Positions 26,262-35,880 of a stretch of DNA of 64,000 nucleotides are shown here, one piece after another. The notes below the pieces were generated by a model, which saw nothing but the letters and a program-made list of their open reading frames with translations, had not been told where the DNA came from and did no database searches. Source of the DNA: Solobacterium sp. (GTDB lineage Bacteria > Bacillota_I > Bacilli_A > Erysipelotrichales > Erysipelotrichaceae); NCBI GenBank assembly GCA_017469885.1, contig JAFUFO010000031.1:29405-93404 (forward strand). The letters are read 5' to 3'. The position numbers and the translations under genes are program-made. Numbering within the stretch: the first letter of the stretch is position 1; every line of letters starts with the position of its first letter.

Positions 26262-26677
26262 AAGGAGCTGTTATCCAGCGCAGTGTAGCCCTTTCCCTTC
26301 AGGCATTCCTGCACTTCCGCACTCTCCTGTACATGCAGGATCGCGACCGGATTCTCCACGTTCCGGATATAGCAGACATAGAGGTAATCAATATTAATAA
26401 AACTGTCCGACACATCCTTCAGAAGACGGTTCAGACTGCCGACTTCTTCCGAGATGACGATGCCGAGCACATTATCGATCTTGGTAAGGTATCCTTCTTC
26501 CTCAAGAATTGCCTTTGCCTTCTCCGGATCCGAGCACAGCATCCGGATGATGCCGAATTCCGGGCTGTCATTACTGACGACGTTGTAAAAATCGACTCCG
26601 GCCTCGGAGATGTTGCTGATGATTTTATTCATCGATCCCTTCTTGTTTTCCGCAATTACAGATACCTGTTTCAGCAT
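26258..26677 (-). CDS. Tandem ACT-domain amino-acid-binding protein
   Basis: A 139-residue protein made of two ACT domains: MLKQVSVIAENKKGSMNKII at the start and VLGIVISEEVGSLNRLLKDV near residue 70. Small stand-alone ACT pairs of this type bind amino acids and act as regulators. It is the first cistron of the MFS-like membrane operon (4-base overlap) and a few kb from the liv transport operon, consistent with amino-acid-responsive transport. No DNA-binding domain is present. Confidence 0.85.
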   Translation of the reverse strand: MLKQVSVIAENKKGSMNKIISNISEAGVDFYNVVSNDSPEFGIIRMLCSDPEKAKAILEEEGYLTKIDNVLGIVISEEVGSLNRLLKDVSDSFINIDYLYVCYIRNVENPVAILHVQESAEVQECLKGKGYTALDNSSL

Positions 26678-26714
26678 ACGTATTTCCCCCTATCAATGAT
26701 TCCTCAGCGGACCG

Positions 26715-27173
26715 TTATTCTGTCCGCCCGGTCAGCACATTTGCAAGTTCTTCCGCTTCCTTCGGATGCGCACTGTTCGGATTCAGTCCGACCAGCACAC
26801 CGTCTTTTCCTTCGACCGGAATACCGTATATCCCATCCTCACGGTGCGGAAGCGCCCCTGCCTCCATCAGCATCCCTGCGTCATGTTCGGGATACTCATA
26901 AATATCTGCGGCCACAGCCGGATCGGTAAGCACGGTATCACTCACCGTATCCAGTGACTCTGTCTGGATGATGATCGACCAGCCCTTATCCGGATTCTGT
27001 GATGTAAACGCGTCGGCTTTCTCCTGAAATCCCGCAAGTTCCGCTTCATCACACCAGACAAGCAGTGTGATATCTCCGGCTTCCTGCGGCTGCGCCGGTT
27101 CCGGTTCGTTATTGCCCTTACCGCAGCCTGCCAGTAACAGCGCTGCCGTAAGCAAAAAGACTGTCTTTTTCAT
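26715..27173 (-). CDS. Shortened extracellular solute-binding lipoprotein
   Basis: A 152-residue lipoprotein with signal MKKTVFLLTAALLLAGCG (Cys17). The mature start matches the first lobe of family 1 (MalE-like) binding proteins (ITLLVWCDEAELAGFQEKAD), and the end (GLNPNSAHPKEAEELANVLT) matches a region normally some 200 residues further along. Between them only a short acidic segment remains, so the gene seems to carry a large in-frame internal deletion. The usual length is about 400. The upstream in-frame extension lacks a ribosome site, so the ATG at 27173 is preferred. Binding function is doubtful. Confidence 0.65.
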   Translation of the reverse strand: MKKTVFLLTAALLLAGCGKGNNEPEPAQPQEAGDITLLVWCDEAELAGFQEKADAFTSQNPDKGWSIIIQTESLDTVSDTVLTDPAVAADIYEYPEHDAGMLMEAGALPHREDGIYGIPVEGKDGVLVGLNPNSAHPKEAEELANVLTGRTE

Positions 27174-27235
27174 ATGAACTATATTGTATCCGATTTCATG
27201 ATTTCTGCATGAGAAAATGCCGCAGAAAAACGAAA

Positions 27236-27271
27236 AGGCATATGAATGCATGCAGGATGCCTCATATGCCT
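27236..27271 (-). terminator. Terminator of the FMN/FAD lipoprotein gene
   Basis: On the minus strand AGGCATATGA (27271-27262) pairs with TCATATGCCT (27245-27236), followed by TTTCGTTTTTC. Confidence 0.75.
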
Positions 27272-27294
27272 GTTTCATGTTTATTGCCGGAGAA

Positions 27295-29856
27295 TCAGTT
27301 GTCTGCGGTTACTGCCTTGGCAGCGGTACGGCCGGAGACAAAGATTTCAACGATCGCATTTCCGCCGAGACGGTTGCCGCCGTGGATACCGCCGGTAACC
27401 TCACCTGCCGCGTAGAGACCCGGGATGATTTCACCGTTGGTGTCAAGGACATGACGGTCGACATCAACCTTGAGGCCGCCCATGGTGTGGTGGGTGGACG
27501 GAGCCATCAGACGAACGGTCAGCTCTGCGCCGTCGAGATCATAGGTATCCGGGAGATACTTTCCGTTCTCGTCTTTCTCGCAGTTGCCGATCGTACGGTT
27601 TGCGTTGGTCTTCTTGACATCCGGATACTCATCAATGGCAGCGCCTGCCATGACAGCCGCGTCATACTCTTCGATGGTCTGACGTACAACTGCCGGATCT
27701 GCCTCAACACCGATCTTCTTAAACAGATCTGCAAGACCGGCGATGTTGGTGCGGTAGTAACGGCCTTCATAGTCGCCTTCTGCCAGCTGCATCGGTGCCG
27801 GAAGTGCCTGTTCCTTGTTGTAGATTTCAACGAAGACACCCTTTGTGCCGTTGACTTCCATACCGTTGCGGAACTCTGCCAGAGACAGAACGTCACGCTC
27901 GGAGGTTTCATCAACGAAACGCTTGCCGGTTGTCGGGTTGATCCATACTGCGTAGTTGCCTGCGCCGAATGCGAGGTTTCCGTTGTCAACCCAGGAGATC
28001 GGCATCAGCTGTGTGAAGTTCATACCGGTTGTAGCTGCGCCGGCTGCCTCACCCATCGTGATACCATCGCCCATCAGAGAGGAACGGTTGGTTGTCTTTG
28101 TGTTCTTTGTGAGATATTCGCTGTCCCAGTACTCATTGTACTCAAGAACCTTGTCGATGTTTGCCGCAAATCCGCCGGTGGTGAGAATGACACCCTTGTT
28201 TGCGTGTACGGTAACCGGAGTTCCGTCGAACTGTGTGCCGGTGACACCGGTCACTCTGCCGTCTTCAACGATCAGGTTTTCCGCATTGGTGCGAAGCAGT
28301 ACTGCGTTGTCCTTTGCGGTGGAGCTTGTCTTGGTCAGTGTGTTGAGCGGAGCCATGAAGTAGGTTCCCCAGCGGCCCGGATATTCGACACCGTCGATCT
28401 CCGCACCGGCAAATTCGTTTTCACGATACCAGAGGGCTCCGATCAGCGTCGGCTGTGTATCTTCGACAAACTTCGCACCCTGTTCCTCGAGCCACGGCTT
28501 GAGATCCTGGCCGTCCTTGATGAACTGGCTGACGAGTTCGTAATCGCCGTACATCCATTCGGACATATCCGCGGTCGGACGAAGTCCGCCATAGTAAGTC
28601 TGGAAGATGTGAAGGTTGACGGTGGAGAAGAGTGTTACTTCATTTGCGCCGGCCGCAATCTTCTTGTCAGCCCATGCAAGGTACTCATTGATCTCCGCCT
28701 TGAGATCCTTCAGTGTCTGCAGGTATTCTTCATGAACACCATGCTTGGAAAGTTCTGCAGTATCGCCTGCGACAAATTCATGATCCTTGTAATATGCCTC
28801 ATCAAACGGTTCTTCGGACCAGTTTGCGATCAGACGCAGCTCATCAAGGGTGTTGATGCTTTCAACGACCTTGTTGTAGGTGTTGCCGTCAAATCCGACA
28901 CCGGTTGTGGCATCCGGATCCGCCGGATCCCATACCAGGTACGGCATGACCGACTGGTACTGACCGCCGGAAACGAGTGTGTTTCCGCCGATCTCTGCGT
29001 TCTTTTCAATGACGCATACGGTATTGCCGTCCTGCGCAGCCTGTGCAGCTGCGGCCATACCGGCTCCGCCGGCACCGACAACGACTACGTCATAGGTTTC
29101 TTCAATCGGCGCATCCGGAGTATGGGTGACCTTGTTCTTCTTGAATGCGTCAAGATCGGAAACGGAAGCCTGTTCCGCCGCATCTGCGACCGCATTCTTG
29201 AGCGCAAGAGATGTAAATGTAGCACCGGATACGACGTCAACGCCGCTTCCGTTTGCCTCGATGATTTCCGGAATCAGAATGTCATACGCAACGGTTCCGA
29301 CATGGTCTGTCTCTACAGACTCCGCAACCTCAACGGCTGTGACTGCATTGTCACTGAATGTAACGTCGACCTTGACCGGTCCGTTATAACCGTCGCTGGT
29401 TCCGCTGTATGTGCCTGCCTTATAGGTCAGTGCAGCGTTCTCTGCCGGCGCTGCGGCTGCGTCGCCGCTGCCGAGTGTCGCAACATCAACACCTGCGGAC
29501 TCCAGTGCAGCCTTTGTAGCATCGATGATTGCCTGCGAGGTAATCGTCGCACCGGATACCGTGTCAACCGTAAGAGACTGTGCCTCGACGATTGCGCCCG
29601 GTACTGCTTCGAGTGCCGGATCTGAAATGCCCGGCGTTTCCGCATGGTCGGTAACCTTGACTTCCTTGATTGCGTCAGAAGTCAGTGTCACTTCAACCGT
29701 GACATCGCCGTTCTTGCCGGCCGCCTTGCCTGTGTAGGTTCCGGCTGTGAACTTTCCTTCACCGCCGGCCGCTGTGCCAGAAGGCGTGCAGTTGGCAAGT
29801 CCCAGCATCGCGGACAGACAGAACAGGCCGATTAAGCCTAAATTGTTCTTCTTCAT
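27295..29856 (-). CDS. Surface flavin reductase: lipoprotein with two FMN-binding domains and a fumarate-reductase-like FAD domain
   Basis: An 853-residue lipoprotein with signal and lipobox LANC (Cys23, unusual Asn at -1). Two FMN_bind domains follow, each with the flavin-attachment motif SGAT (Thr104, and VSGATFTS near 205). A FAD-binding reductase of the fumarate-reductase/flavocytochrome c type starts at VVVVGAGGAGMAAAAQAA near 258 and ends with GLYAAGEVTGGIHGGNRLGG. Such extracellular reductases take electrons from membrane quinols through FMN and reduce an organic acceptor; the acceptor here is unknown. GGAAGGAAAG precedes the chosen ATG. It faces a MerR gene across a 19-bp-spacer promoter. 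Confidence 0.9.
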   Translation of the reverse strand: MKKNNLGLIGLFCLSAMLGLANCTPSGTAAGGEGKFTAGTYTGKAAGKNGDVTVEVTLTSDAIKEVKVTDHAETPGISDPALEAVPGAIVEAQSLTVDTVSGATITSQAIIDATKAALESAGVDVATLGSGDAAAAPAENAALTYKAGTYSGTSDGYNGPVKVDVTFSDNAVTAVEVAESVETDHVGTVAYDILIPEIIEANGSGVDVVSGATFTSLALKNAVADAAEQASVSDLDAFKKNKVTHTPDAPIEETYDVVVVGAGGAGMAAAAQAAQDGNTVCVIEKNAEIGGNTLVSGGQYQSVMPYLVWDPADPDATTGVGFDGNTYNKVVESINTLDELRLIANWSEEPFDEAYYKDHEFVAGDTAELSKHGVHEEYLQTLKDLKAEINEYLAWADKKIAAGANEVTLFSTVNLHIFQTYYGGLRPTADMSEWMYGDYELVSQFIKDGQDLKPWLEEQGAKFVEDTQPTLIGALWYRENEFAGAEIDGVEYPGRWGTYFMAPLNTLTKTSSTAKDNAVLLRTNAENLIVEDGRVTGVTGTQFDGTPVTVHANKGVILTTGGFAANIDKVLEYNEYWDSEYLTKNTKTTNRSSLMGDGITMGEAAGAATTGMNFTQLMPISWVDNGNLAFGAGNYAVWINPTTGKRFVDETSERDVLSLAEFRNGMEVNGTKGVFVEIYNKEQALPAPMQLAEGDYEGRYYRTNIAGLADLFKKIGVEADPAVVRQTIEEYDAAVMAGAAIDEYPDVKKTNANRTIGNCEKDENGKYLPDTYDLDGAELTVRLMAPSTHHTMGGLKVDVDRHVLDTNGEIIPGLYAAGEVTGGIHGGNRLGGNAIVEIFVSGRTAAKAVTADN

Positions 29857-29880
29857 TTTCTTTCCTTCCTTTATACTCAT

Positions 29881-29911
29881 GTTATAAACTCTGTATCAAA
29901 TACAAGGTCAA
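29881..29911 (-). promoter_or_regulatory. MerR-type promoter/operator of the flavin reductase gene
   Basis: On the minus strand TTGACC (29911-29906), a 19-base spacer, TATAAC (29886-29881). The spacer holds the dyad TGTAT-CAA-ATACA (29892-29904). A 19-base spacer with an internal dyad is the hallmark of MerR-activated promoters. Confidence 0.8.
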
Positions 29912-29960
29912 TCGGTTTTTCAATGTAAATACACCGCAGGAAGGATGAGAATTTTTTCAT

Positions 29961-30791
29961 ATGAACATCAAGCAGTTATCGGATATCACAGGCGTCCATA
30001 TCGAGACGATCCGGAGCTATCGGAAAGCAGGTTATCTGCATCCCCTAAAGCGCCCCAACGGGTACTATGACTATTCCCAGCAGGACCTGGTATCCCTGTT
30101 CTGGGTGCGCAAACTGCGCGGCTATGCAATGTCGATGGATCAGATCCATGACTTCTTCTATTCCGATGATCCCGGGAATCTGCTTGCCATTCTGGAAGAA
30201 CGGAAAACCTATATTCAGCAGGAAATCACCTCCATGGAGCTGGCCATGCGGTTTATTGACCTTGAAACGCGGCATATCACGGAAACGGTAAGCAGCGGCG
30301 CAAATCACGCCGTCATGTTTCAGTCCATTGATGACAAGATCGATATCTATTCCCTGCACAACCGGTCCGACCGGTTCCGGAAACTGTCTTTCTCCATGAC
30401 TCCGACCGTACGGATCGCAAAGGAAATTCTCAACGGACCGCTGGAAGACCGGATGATTCCGATTCAGGTCGGCATGGGAACCTATCAGTACATTCTGGAT
30501 GAACATGCATTTTCCGTACCGGAAGATGCGGTCATAGTGCCGAACGGTCTGAATATCACCCAGCAGCTGGCGCTGCGCAGCTTCGATACGATTCCGCTTA
30601 TGGAACTTGCGCCGATGATTACCTTTGCGCGGGCAAACAATCTTACGTACCTCAGTGACACAACCGGTTATCTGATGCGCGTGGAAGAGGATCATGACGC
30701 ACCGGTCTATCACTTCCGGATCCGCGCCTGTGTCGAACGGAACAATATAAAAGACCCTTCCGTCCTTGCGAAAGAGTCCCGTTTTAAATAA
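29961..30791 (+). CDS. MerR family transcriptional regulator
   Basis: A 276-residue regulator. Residues 1-70 are a MerR winged helix (MNIKQLSDITGVHIETIRSY, then GYLHPLKRPNGYYDYSQQDL), followed by a coiled-coil linker near 85-110 and a C-terminal domain of about 155 residues that looks like a GyrI/BmrR-type effector domain. Divergent from the flavin reductase gene, whose promoter has a 19-base spacer and dyad, so activation of that gene by this protein is very likely. Effector unknown. Confidence 0.88.
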   Translation: MNIKQLSDITGVHIETIRSYRKAGYLHPLKRPNGYYDYSQQDLVSLFWVRKLRGYAMSMDQIHDFFYSDDPGNLLAILEERKTYIQQEITSMELAMRFIDLETRHITETVSSGANHAVMFQSIDDKIDIYSLHNRSDRFRKLSFSMTPTVRIAKEILNGPLEDRMIPIQVGMGTYQYILDEHAFSVPEDAVIVPNGLNITQQLALRSFDTIPLMELAPMITFARANNLTYLSDTTGYLMRVEEDHDAPVYHFRIRACVERNNIKDPSVLAKESRFK

Positions 30792-30801
30792 TTGTCCAAT
30801 A

Positions 30802-33151
30802 TCAGAATCCGATGGCTGTTCCGATCAGCCGGACAAGCAGCGCTGCCAGCCAGGCGACACTGCACTGAAACAGTACAACCCCGGCTGCCCAGCGTCCGCC
30901 AAGCTCCCGCTTGATGGAGGCGATTGCGGCAACACACGGTGTATATAACAGACTGAATACAAGAAGGCTTGCGGCCGCAAGCGGTGTCAGTACCGCCGTT
31001 ACACCCCCCCTCTGCGCCAAACAGCACCTTCATGACGGAGACCAGACTTTCCTTTGCCATAAAGCCGGAGACCAGGGAAGTCACAATACGCCAGTCGCCA
31101 AGTCCGGTCGGCCTGAAGATCGGAACAAGGATGCCGGAGATAACCGCAAGAATACTTGTTCTGGAATCACTGACCAGATTAAGATGCAGGTCAAAGCTCT
31201 TCAGGAACCAGACAACGATCGTCGCGATCAGAATAACTGAGAATGCCCGCTGCAGGAAGTCCTTTGCCTTCTCCCAGAGAAGCTGAATGACATTGCGGGG
31301 ACTCGGCAGACGGTAGTTGGGCAGTTCCATGACAAACGGAACCGCTTCACCTTTGAACAGCGTCTTCTTGAACAGGAATGCGGTCAGCACGCCGAACAGA
31401 ATACCAAGCACATATAATCCGATCATGATCAGTCCGCCCTGTTTCGGAAAGAATGCATTCACAAAGAACGCATAGATCGGAAGCTTCGCCGTACAGCTCA
31501 TGAACGGCGTCAGAAGAATCGTCATCTTACGGTCCCGTTCGCTCGGCAGTGTCCGTGTGGACATAACTGCCGGAACCGTACATCCAAATCCGATCAGCAT
31601 CGGCACAATACTCCGTCCGGACAGACCGATTTTCCGCAGGATCTTATCCATCACAAAGGCAACGCGGGCAATATAGCCGCTGTCTTCCAGCATGGACAGG
31701 AAGAAAAACATCACCACGATGATCGGCAGGAAACTGAGTACACTTCCGACACCTTCAAAGATGCCGCCGATGATAAGACTCCGCAGAATCTCATTCACAT
31801 TTCCGGCAATCATTGCGGCTTCTGTGAGTTCCGCCAGCTGTCCGATCAGAATTTCCAGCACTTCCTGAAGATAGGCGCCGATCACATTGAAGGTCAGCCA
31901 GAAGACGAGTCCCATGATTGCGATGAACACCGGGATCGCCGTGTATTTGCCGGTCAGGATCCGGTCGATTTTCTGACTGCGCACATGTTCTGCGCTTTCC
32001 TTCGGTTTGATGACACATGCATCACATACCTTGTGAATGAACGCGAACCGCATGTCCGCCATGGCGGCACTGCGGTCAAGACCGCGTTCCTTTTCCATCT
32101 GCCGGACAATATGATTCAGCACTTCAATTTCATCCGGTTCAAGATTCAGCTGACTCTGAATCCGGGTGTCCCCTTCAATCAGTTTGTCTGCGGCAAACCG
32201 CAGCGGAAGATCTGCCTTTTCGGCGTTGTCCTCAATCAGATGAATGACCGCATGAAGGCAGCGGTGCACCGCACCGCCGTGATCGTTCTTATCACAGAAG
32301 TCCTGGCGCAGCGGACGTTCCTGGTATTTGGCCACATGGACCGCATGCCGGATCAGCTCATCCACGCCCTGGTTCTTTGCGGCGGAGATCGGAATGACCG
32401 GCACGCCCAGCATGTTCTCCATGTCGTTGATATCTACGGATCCGCCGTTGGCATTGATCTCATCCATCATGTTGAGAGCAACAACCATCGGCACATTCAT
32501 TTCCAGCAGCTGCATGGTCAGATACAGGTTGCGCTCGATATTGGTCGTATCGACGATATTGATGATGCCGTTCGGCTTTTCCTTCAGCACAAAGTCCCGC
32601 GATACCAGTTCCTCACTGGAATACGGCGACATGGAATAAATGCCGGGCAGGTCCGTGATCTGTGTATTTGAATACCCCCGGATCACGCCATCCTTCCGGT
32701 CCACCGTGACGCCCGGAAAATTCCCGACGTGCTGCGACGAACCGGTCAGCTGATTGAACAGTGTTGTCTTTCCACTGTTCTGATTTCCGACAAGTGCGAA
32801 CGTGATGGTGGCACCTTCCGGAAGCGGATGTTCCTCTTCCCGGTTATGATACTTTCCCTCTTCACCAAGTCCCGGATGTTCGGATTTCTTCCGGATGTTT
32901 TCTTCGTGTACCGCTTCCGATTCTTCCGTGACCGGTTCGATGATGATCTGTTCCGCATCCGCAAGACGCAGCGTCAGTTCATAGCCGTGGATCCGCAGTT
33001 CCATCGGATCACCGAGCGGCGCATATTTTGTGACGGTGACATGTTCTCCGGGAATCACTCCCATATCAAGAAAGTGCTGGCGAAGTGCGCCTTCGCCGCC
33101 GACTTCCCGGATGATCGCATGTTCCCCTGGTTTCAGTTCTCTTAAATTCAT
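30802..33151 (-). pseudogene. feoB: FeoA-FeoB ferrous iron transporter fusion, frameshifted
   Basis: An N-terminal FeoA-like SH3 domain (residues 1-75, LKPGEHAIIREVGGEGALRQ) is fused to FeoB: G-protein motifs GNQNSGKTT near 118, DLPGIYS and NMMDE, then the Nramp-independent membrane channel with repeated gate regions such as GFGCTVPAVMSTRTLPSERD. Near residue 714 a run of seven G (C run 31004-31010) shifts the frame: the original frame continues as unrelated sequence to 30710, while the true C-terminus (LTPLAAASLLVFSLLYTPCV onward) lies one frame over and ends at 30802. With six G the protein would be 782 residues. It may be a phase-variable tract, a real mutation or a sequencing error. Confidence 0.85.
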
Positions 33152-33241
33152 TCTGTCTGTTCTTTCTTCCAGTAATCCTTTTCATTATATTGAGAGACCG
33201 GCAGTTAGTATTTCATAACCGTTCAGCCCGAGAGAAGAAAA

Positions 33242-33259
33242 AACTGTCCGAAGACAGTT
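33242..33259 (-). terminator. Terminator of the second MATE gene
   Basis: On the minus strand AACTGTC, TTCG loop, GACAGTT, then TTTTCTTC; a very stable UUCG-capped hairpin right at the gene end. Confidence 0.85.
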
Positions 33260-34668
33260 CAGATGCGCCGTTCCGGACTGCTTTCCCGGATGACACTGTG
33301 AAGCAGATACAACGCAAAGACCGCCGCAAGGCCTTCTCCGACCGGCAGCGCCGCCGCAAGTCCGGTTTCCCCGAACAGACGGTCCAGCAGGAACATCAGC
33401 GGGATATAGCATACCAGTTCCCGCACCACCGCATGAAGCAGAGTTTCCTTTCCCTTGCCCATCGCCTGCATGCAGTAGGAGGTGTGATAGTTCATTAGCT
33501 GCACCGGTGAGGCAAAACAGCGGATCCGCAGGAACAGCGCCGCAAAGCCGACGGTCATCAGTGCGGTCTGTGCATCTCCTGCCCGATTGCTCAGAAACAC
33601 CGATGCGACCGGACGGGCAAAACACTGGAAGAAAATAATGCTCAGAAAGGATACAACCAGTCCCGCAAGCCGGGCCGTATTGATCGTTTCCTTCATCCGT
33701 TCATGATTTCCCGAGGAATAATTGAACGCCACGATCGGCAGCATTCCCTGACAGATTCCGATATTGATCGCGTTGGGAATCCGCTCCACCTTCATGACAA
33801 TACCCATCGCCGCAAGCACAAGATCACTGTGTCCGGACGCAAGGATATTGACGCAGATATTCGCAAGGTCGAACAGACCCGGCAGAACGGCCGAAGGAAT
33901 GCCGACCGAGAATACCGACTTCCGGTTTTCCGGCTCACATGCCATGGCTTCTTTCGGGGAAAGTGTCAGCGGCGAACCCTTCGACGCCTTCTGATACTGC
34001 ATCAGAAGATATGCACAGGCAATGATGTTTGATATCGTCGTCGCAACGGCAGCGCCGGTAACTTCCTGCCCTTTCGGCAGGAGCACGAACATGAACAGCG
34101 GATCAAGCAGAGCATTCAGGATACCGCCCATACTGAGGCCCATACTGGCCTGGGAAGAATATCCCACATTCCGCAGAAGATGCGCAAGCGCCATCGACAG
34201 CACGCTTGGAAGACAGCCGAATACCACAACGATCGAGGCATAGCTGCGCGCATAGCCGATCGTCGCATCACTGGCGCCGAGAAAGCGCAGGATCGGATTC
34301 ATAAAGAGACCGATCAGAAGCGAATAGCCAAGCGAAATGGCAACGGCGCCGTATACGCTGTAGGCACTGATCCGCTTTGCCTCCGCCGGCTTTTTCGCGC
34401 CCATCTTGCGGGCAACAAGGGATCCGCCGCCGATGCCGAACAGATTGGACAGTGCAACATTCATCATGAACAGCGTCAGTGTGATGGAGGTCGCGGCCAT
34501 CATATATGCATTGCCGGTGCGCCCGATAAAGAACGCATCCACAACGTTATAGATCAGGTTGATGATCTGACTGATGATCGTCGGAATCGCCATCGCAAGG
34601 AGTGCCTCTTTTACCGGCACTTCCGCAAAGAGCTGCTGGCGGGTAGGTTTTGTTTTGGCGGTGCTCAT
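33259..34668 (-). CDS. MATE family efflux transporter
   Basis: A 469-residue transporter with 12 helices and MATE features IINLIYNVVDAFFIGRTGNA, GGGSLVARKMGAKKPAEA and NYSSGNHERMKETI. The ATG at 34668 overlaps the stop of the upstream aldo/keto reductase gene (ATGA), so it is coupled to it; the in-frame start further upstream is rejected. The pairing suggests export of a compound made or detoxified by the reductase, by inference. Substrate unknown. Confidence 0.9.
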   Translation of the reverse strand: MSTAKTKPTRQQLFAEVPVKEALLAMAIPTIISQIINLIYNVVDAFFIGRTGNAYMMAATSITLTLFMMNVALSNLFGIGGGSLVARKMGAKKPAEAKRISAYSVYGAVAISLGYSLLIGLFMNPILRFLGASDATIGYARSYASIVVVFGCLPSVLSMALAHLLRNVGYSSQASMGLSMGGILNALLDPLFMFVLLPKGQEVTGAAVATTISNIIACAYLLMQYQKASKGSPLTLSPKEAMACEPENRKSVFSVGIPSAVLPGLFDLANICVNILASGHSDLVLAAMGIVMKVERIPNAINIGICQGMLPIVAFNYSSGNHERMKETINTARLAGLVVSFLSIIFFQCFARPVASVFLSNRAGDAQTALMTVGFAALFLRIRCFASPVQLMNYHTSYCMQAMGKGKETLLHAVVRELVCYIPLMFLLDRLFGETGLAAALPVGEGLAAVFALYLLHSVIRESSPERRI

Positions 34669-35774
34669 CTGTTTACCCCACGCGCACTCATCCATTCGCG
34701 GATCTCAATCATCCGTTCACTCTGCTTCACGCCAAACGGGCAGCGGCTGTCGCAGTGTCCGCACTGAATGCAGTCGGATGCGGTTTTCTCCAGCGTATGA
34801 TAATGGCTCACCGCCAGTTCATCGCCGGCTTTTGAAAGATCATAGTATTTGTTCACCAGACCGACATCGATTCCCATCGGGCAGGGTTTGCAGTGATTGC
34901 AGTATACGCACCGTCCCTGCAGCCTGGAATGCGTCGCAGTACCGATGACGGAATAATCGAGTTCCTCTTCCGTTTTGTCATAGTATTCCAGCAGCGCCTT
35001 TACCTCTTCGGTATTCGACGCACCGGGCAGTACGGTCAGCACACCCGGTTTATCAAGCGCATATCGGATGCACTGATACGGCGTCAGCGCAACGCCGAAC
35101 GGCGACAGCGACGCATCGAGCATCTGTCCGCCGGAAAACGGCTTCATGACCGAAATGCCGATTCCTCTGGTTTCACATAACCGATAGATCTCATTCCGCT
35201 CTTCGAGCTCACCATGGGCATATTCCCCTTCGCCGCAGTCATAGCCCGGGTTGATGGAAAACATCAGAAGGTCCACATTCGCCTCTTCAAGGATCTTCCG
35301 GATCACATGCGGGGTATGGGAAGAAAGACCGATATGACGAACCTTCCCCTGCTGTTTCAGTTCCAGTATGTAATCATAGATACCGTTATTCTTAAAGGAC
35401 TCCCAGTCTCCCAGTTCATCCTGGCAGTGAATGAATCCATAGTCGATATAATCGGTCCGCAGTTCCTCCAGCATCTTCGCCACCGACTTCTTTACGGTTT
35501 CAAGATCCATCGACCAGCCGTAGTCCCCTGCGGTATAGTCAGCGCCGAAGTGAATCTGATAGAAGATATGTTCGCGGACATCATGAAGTGCTTCCCCGTA
35601 CATCGGAAAGCTGTCCCCATGTCCCGCCGCAAGATCAAAGAAGTTGATGCCGCCTTCATATGCGGTGCGCAGTGCTTTTACGGCCTCTTCCCTTCCTGCT
35701 TCATATAGAAATGCAGATCCAAGTCCGATTTCTGAGATGCGGTCTCCGGTTTTCCGATTTACTCTGTATTTCAT
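34665..35774 (-). CDS. Aldo/keto reductase with C-terminal 4Fe-4S domain
   Basis: A 369-residue protein. Residues 1-280 form an aldo/keto reductase barrel (ISEIGLGSAFLYEAG, GINFFDLAAGHGD, KVRHIGLSSHTPHVI). The C-terminus carries ferredoxin-like cysteine clusters CVYCNHCKPCP near 292 and CIQCGHCDSRCP near 345. This oxidoreductase type is common in anaerobes. The substrate is unknown. Cytosolic; coupled to the downstream MATE exporter. Confidence 0.9.
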   Translation of the reverse strand: MKYRVNRKTGDRISEIGLGSAFLYEAGREEAVKALRTAYEGGINFFDLAAGHGDSFPMYGEALHDVREHIFYQIHFGADYTAGDYGWSMDLETVKKSVAKMLEELRTDYIDYGFIHCQDELGDWESFKNNGIYDYILELKQQGKVRHIGLSSHTPHVIRKILEEANVDLLMFSINPGYDCGEGEYAHGELEERNEIYRLCETRGIGISVMKPFSGGQMLDASLSPFGVALTPYQCIRYALDKPGVLTVLPGASNTEEVKALLEYYDKTEEELDYSVIGTATHSRLQGRCVYCNHCKPCPMGIDVGLVNKYYDLSKAGDELAVSHYHTLEKTASDCIQCGHCDSRCPFGVKQSERMIEIREWMSARGVNR

Positions 35775-35834
35775 TTTCCTGTTGTCTCCTGCGCATCCAT
35801 TATAGCGGGAGTTGCCTGAAAGGCCATGCTCGTT

Positions 35835-35864
35835 TTGTGCATTTTCTCAATGAAACGATACAAT
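35835..35864 (+). promoter_or_regulatory. Promoter of ogt
   Basis: TTGTGC (35835-35840), 18-base spacer, TACAAT (35859-35864). It overlaps an upstream in-frame ATG at 35863, which supports the later start at 35881. Confidence 0.6.
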
Positions 35865-35880
35865 GAGTTCGGAGACTGTT

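Noticed and set aside
26705..26724. GCGGAC/GTCCGC stem at the end of the short binding-protein gene as a terminator
   Set aside because: No T run follows on the minus strand.
27217..29625. 802-codon plus-strand frame opposite the flavin reductase
   Set aside because: Antisense to a clearly real gene; no recognisable motif, Cys/Val-rich, no promoter or ribosome site.
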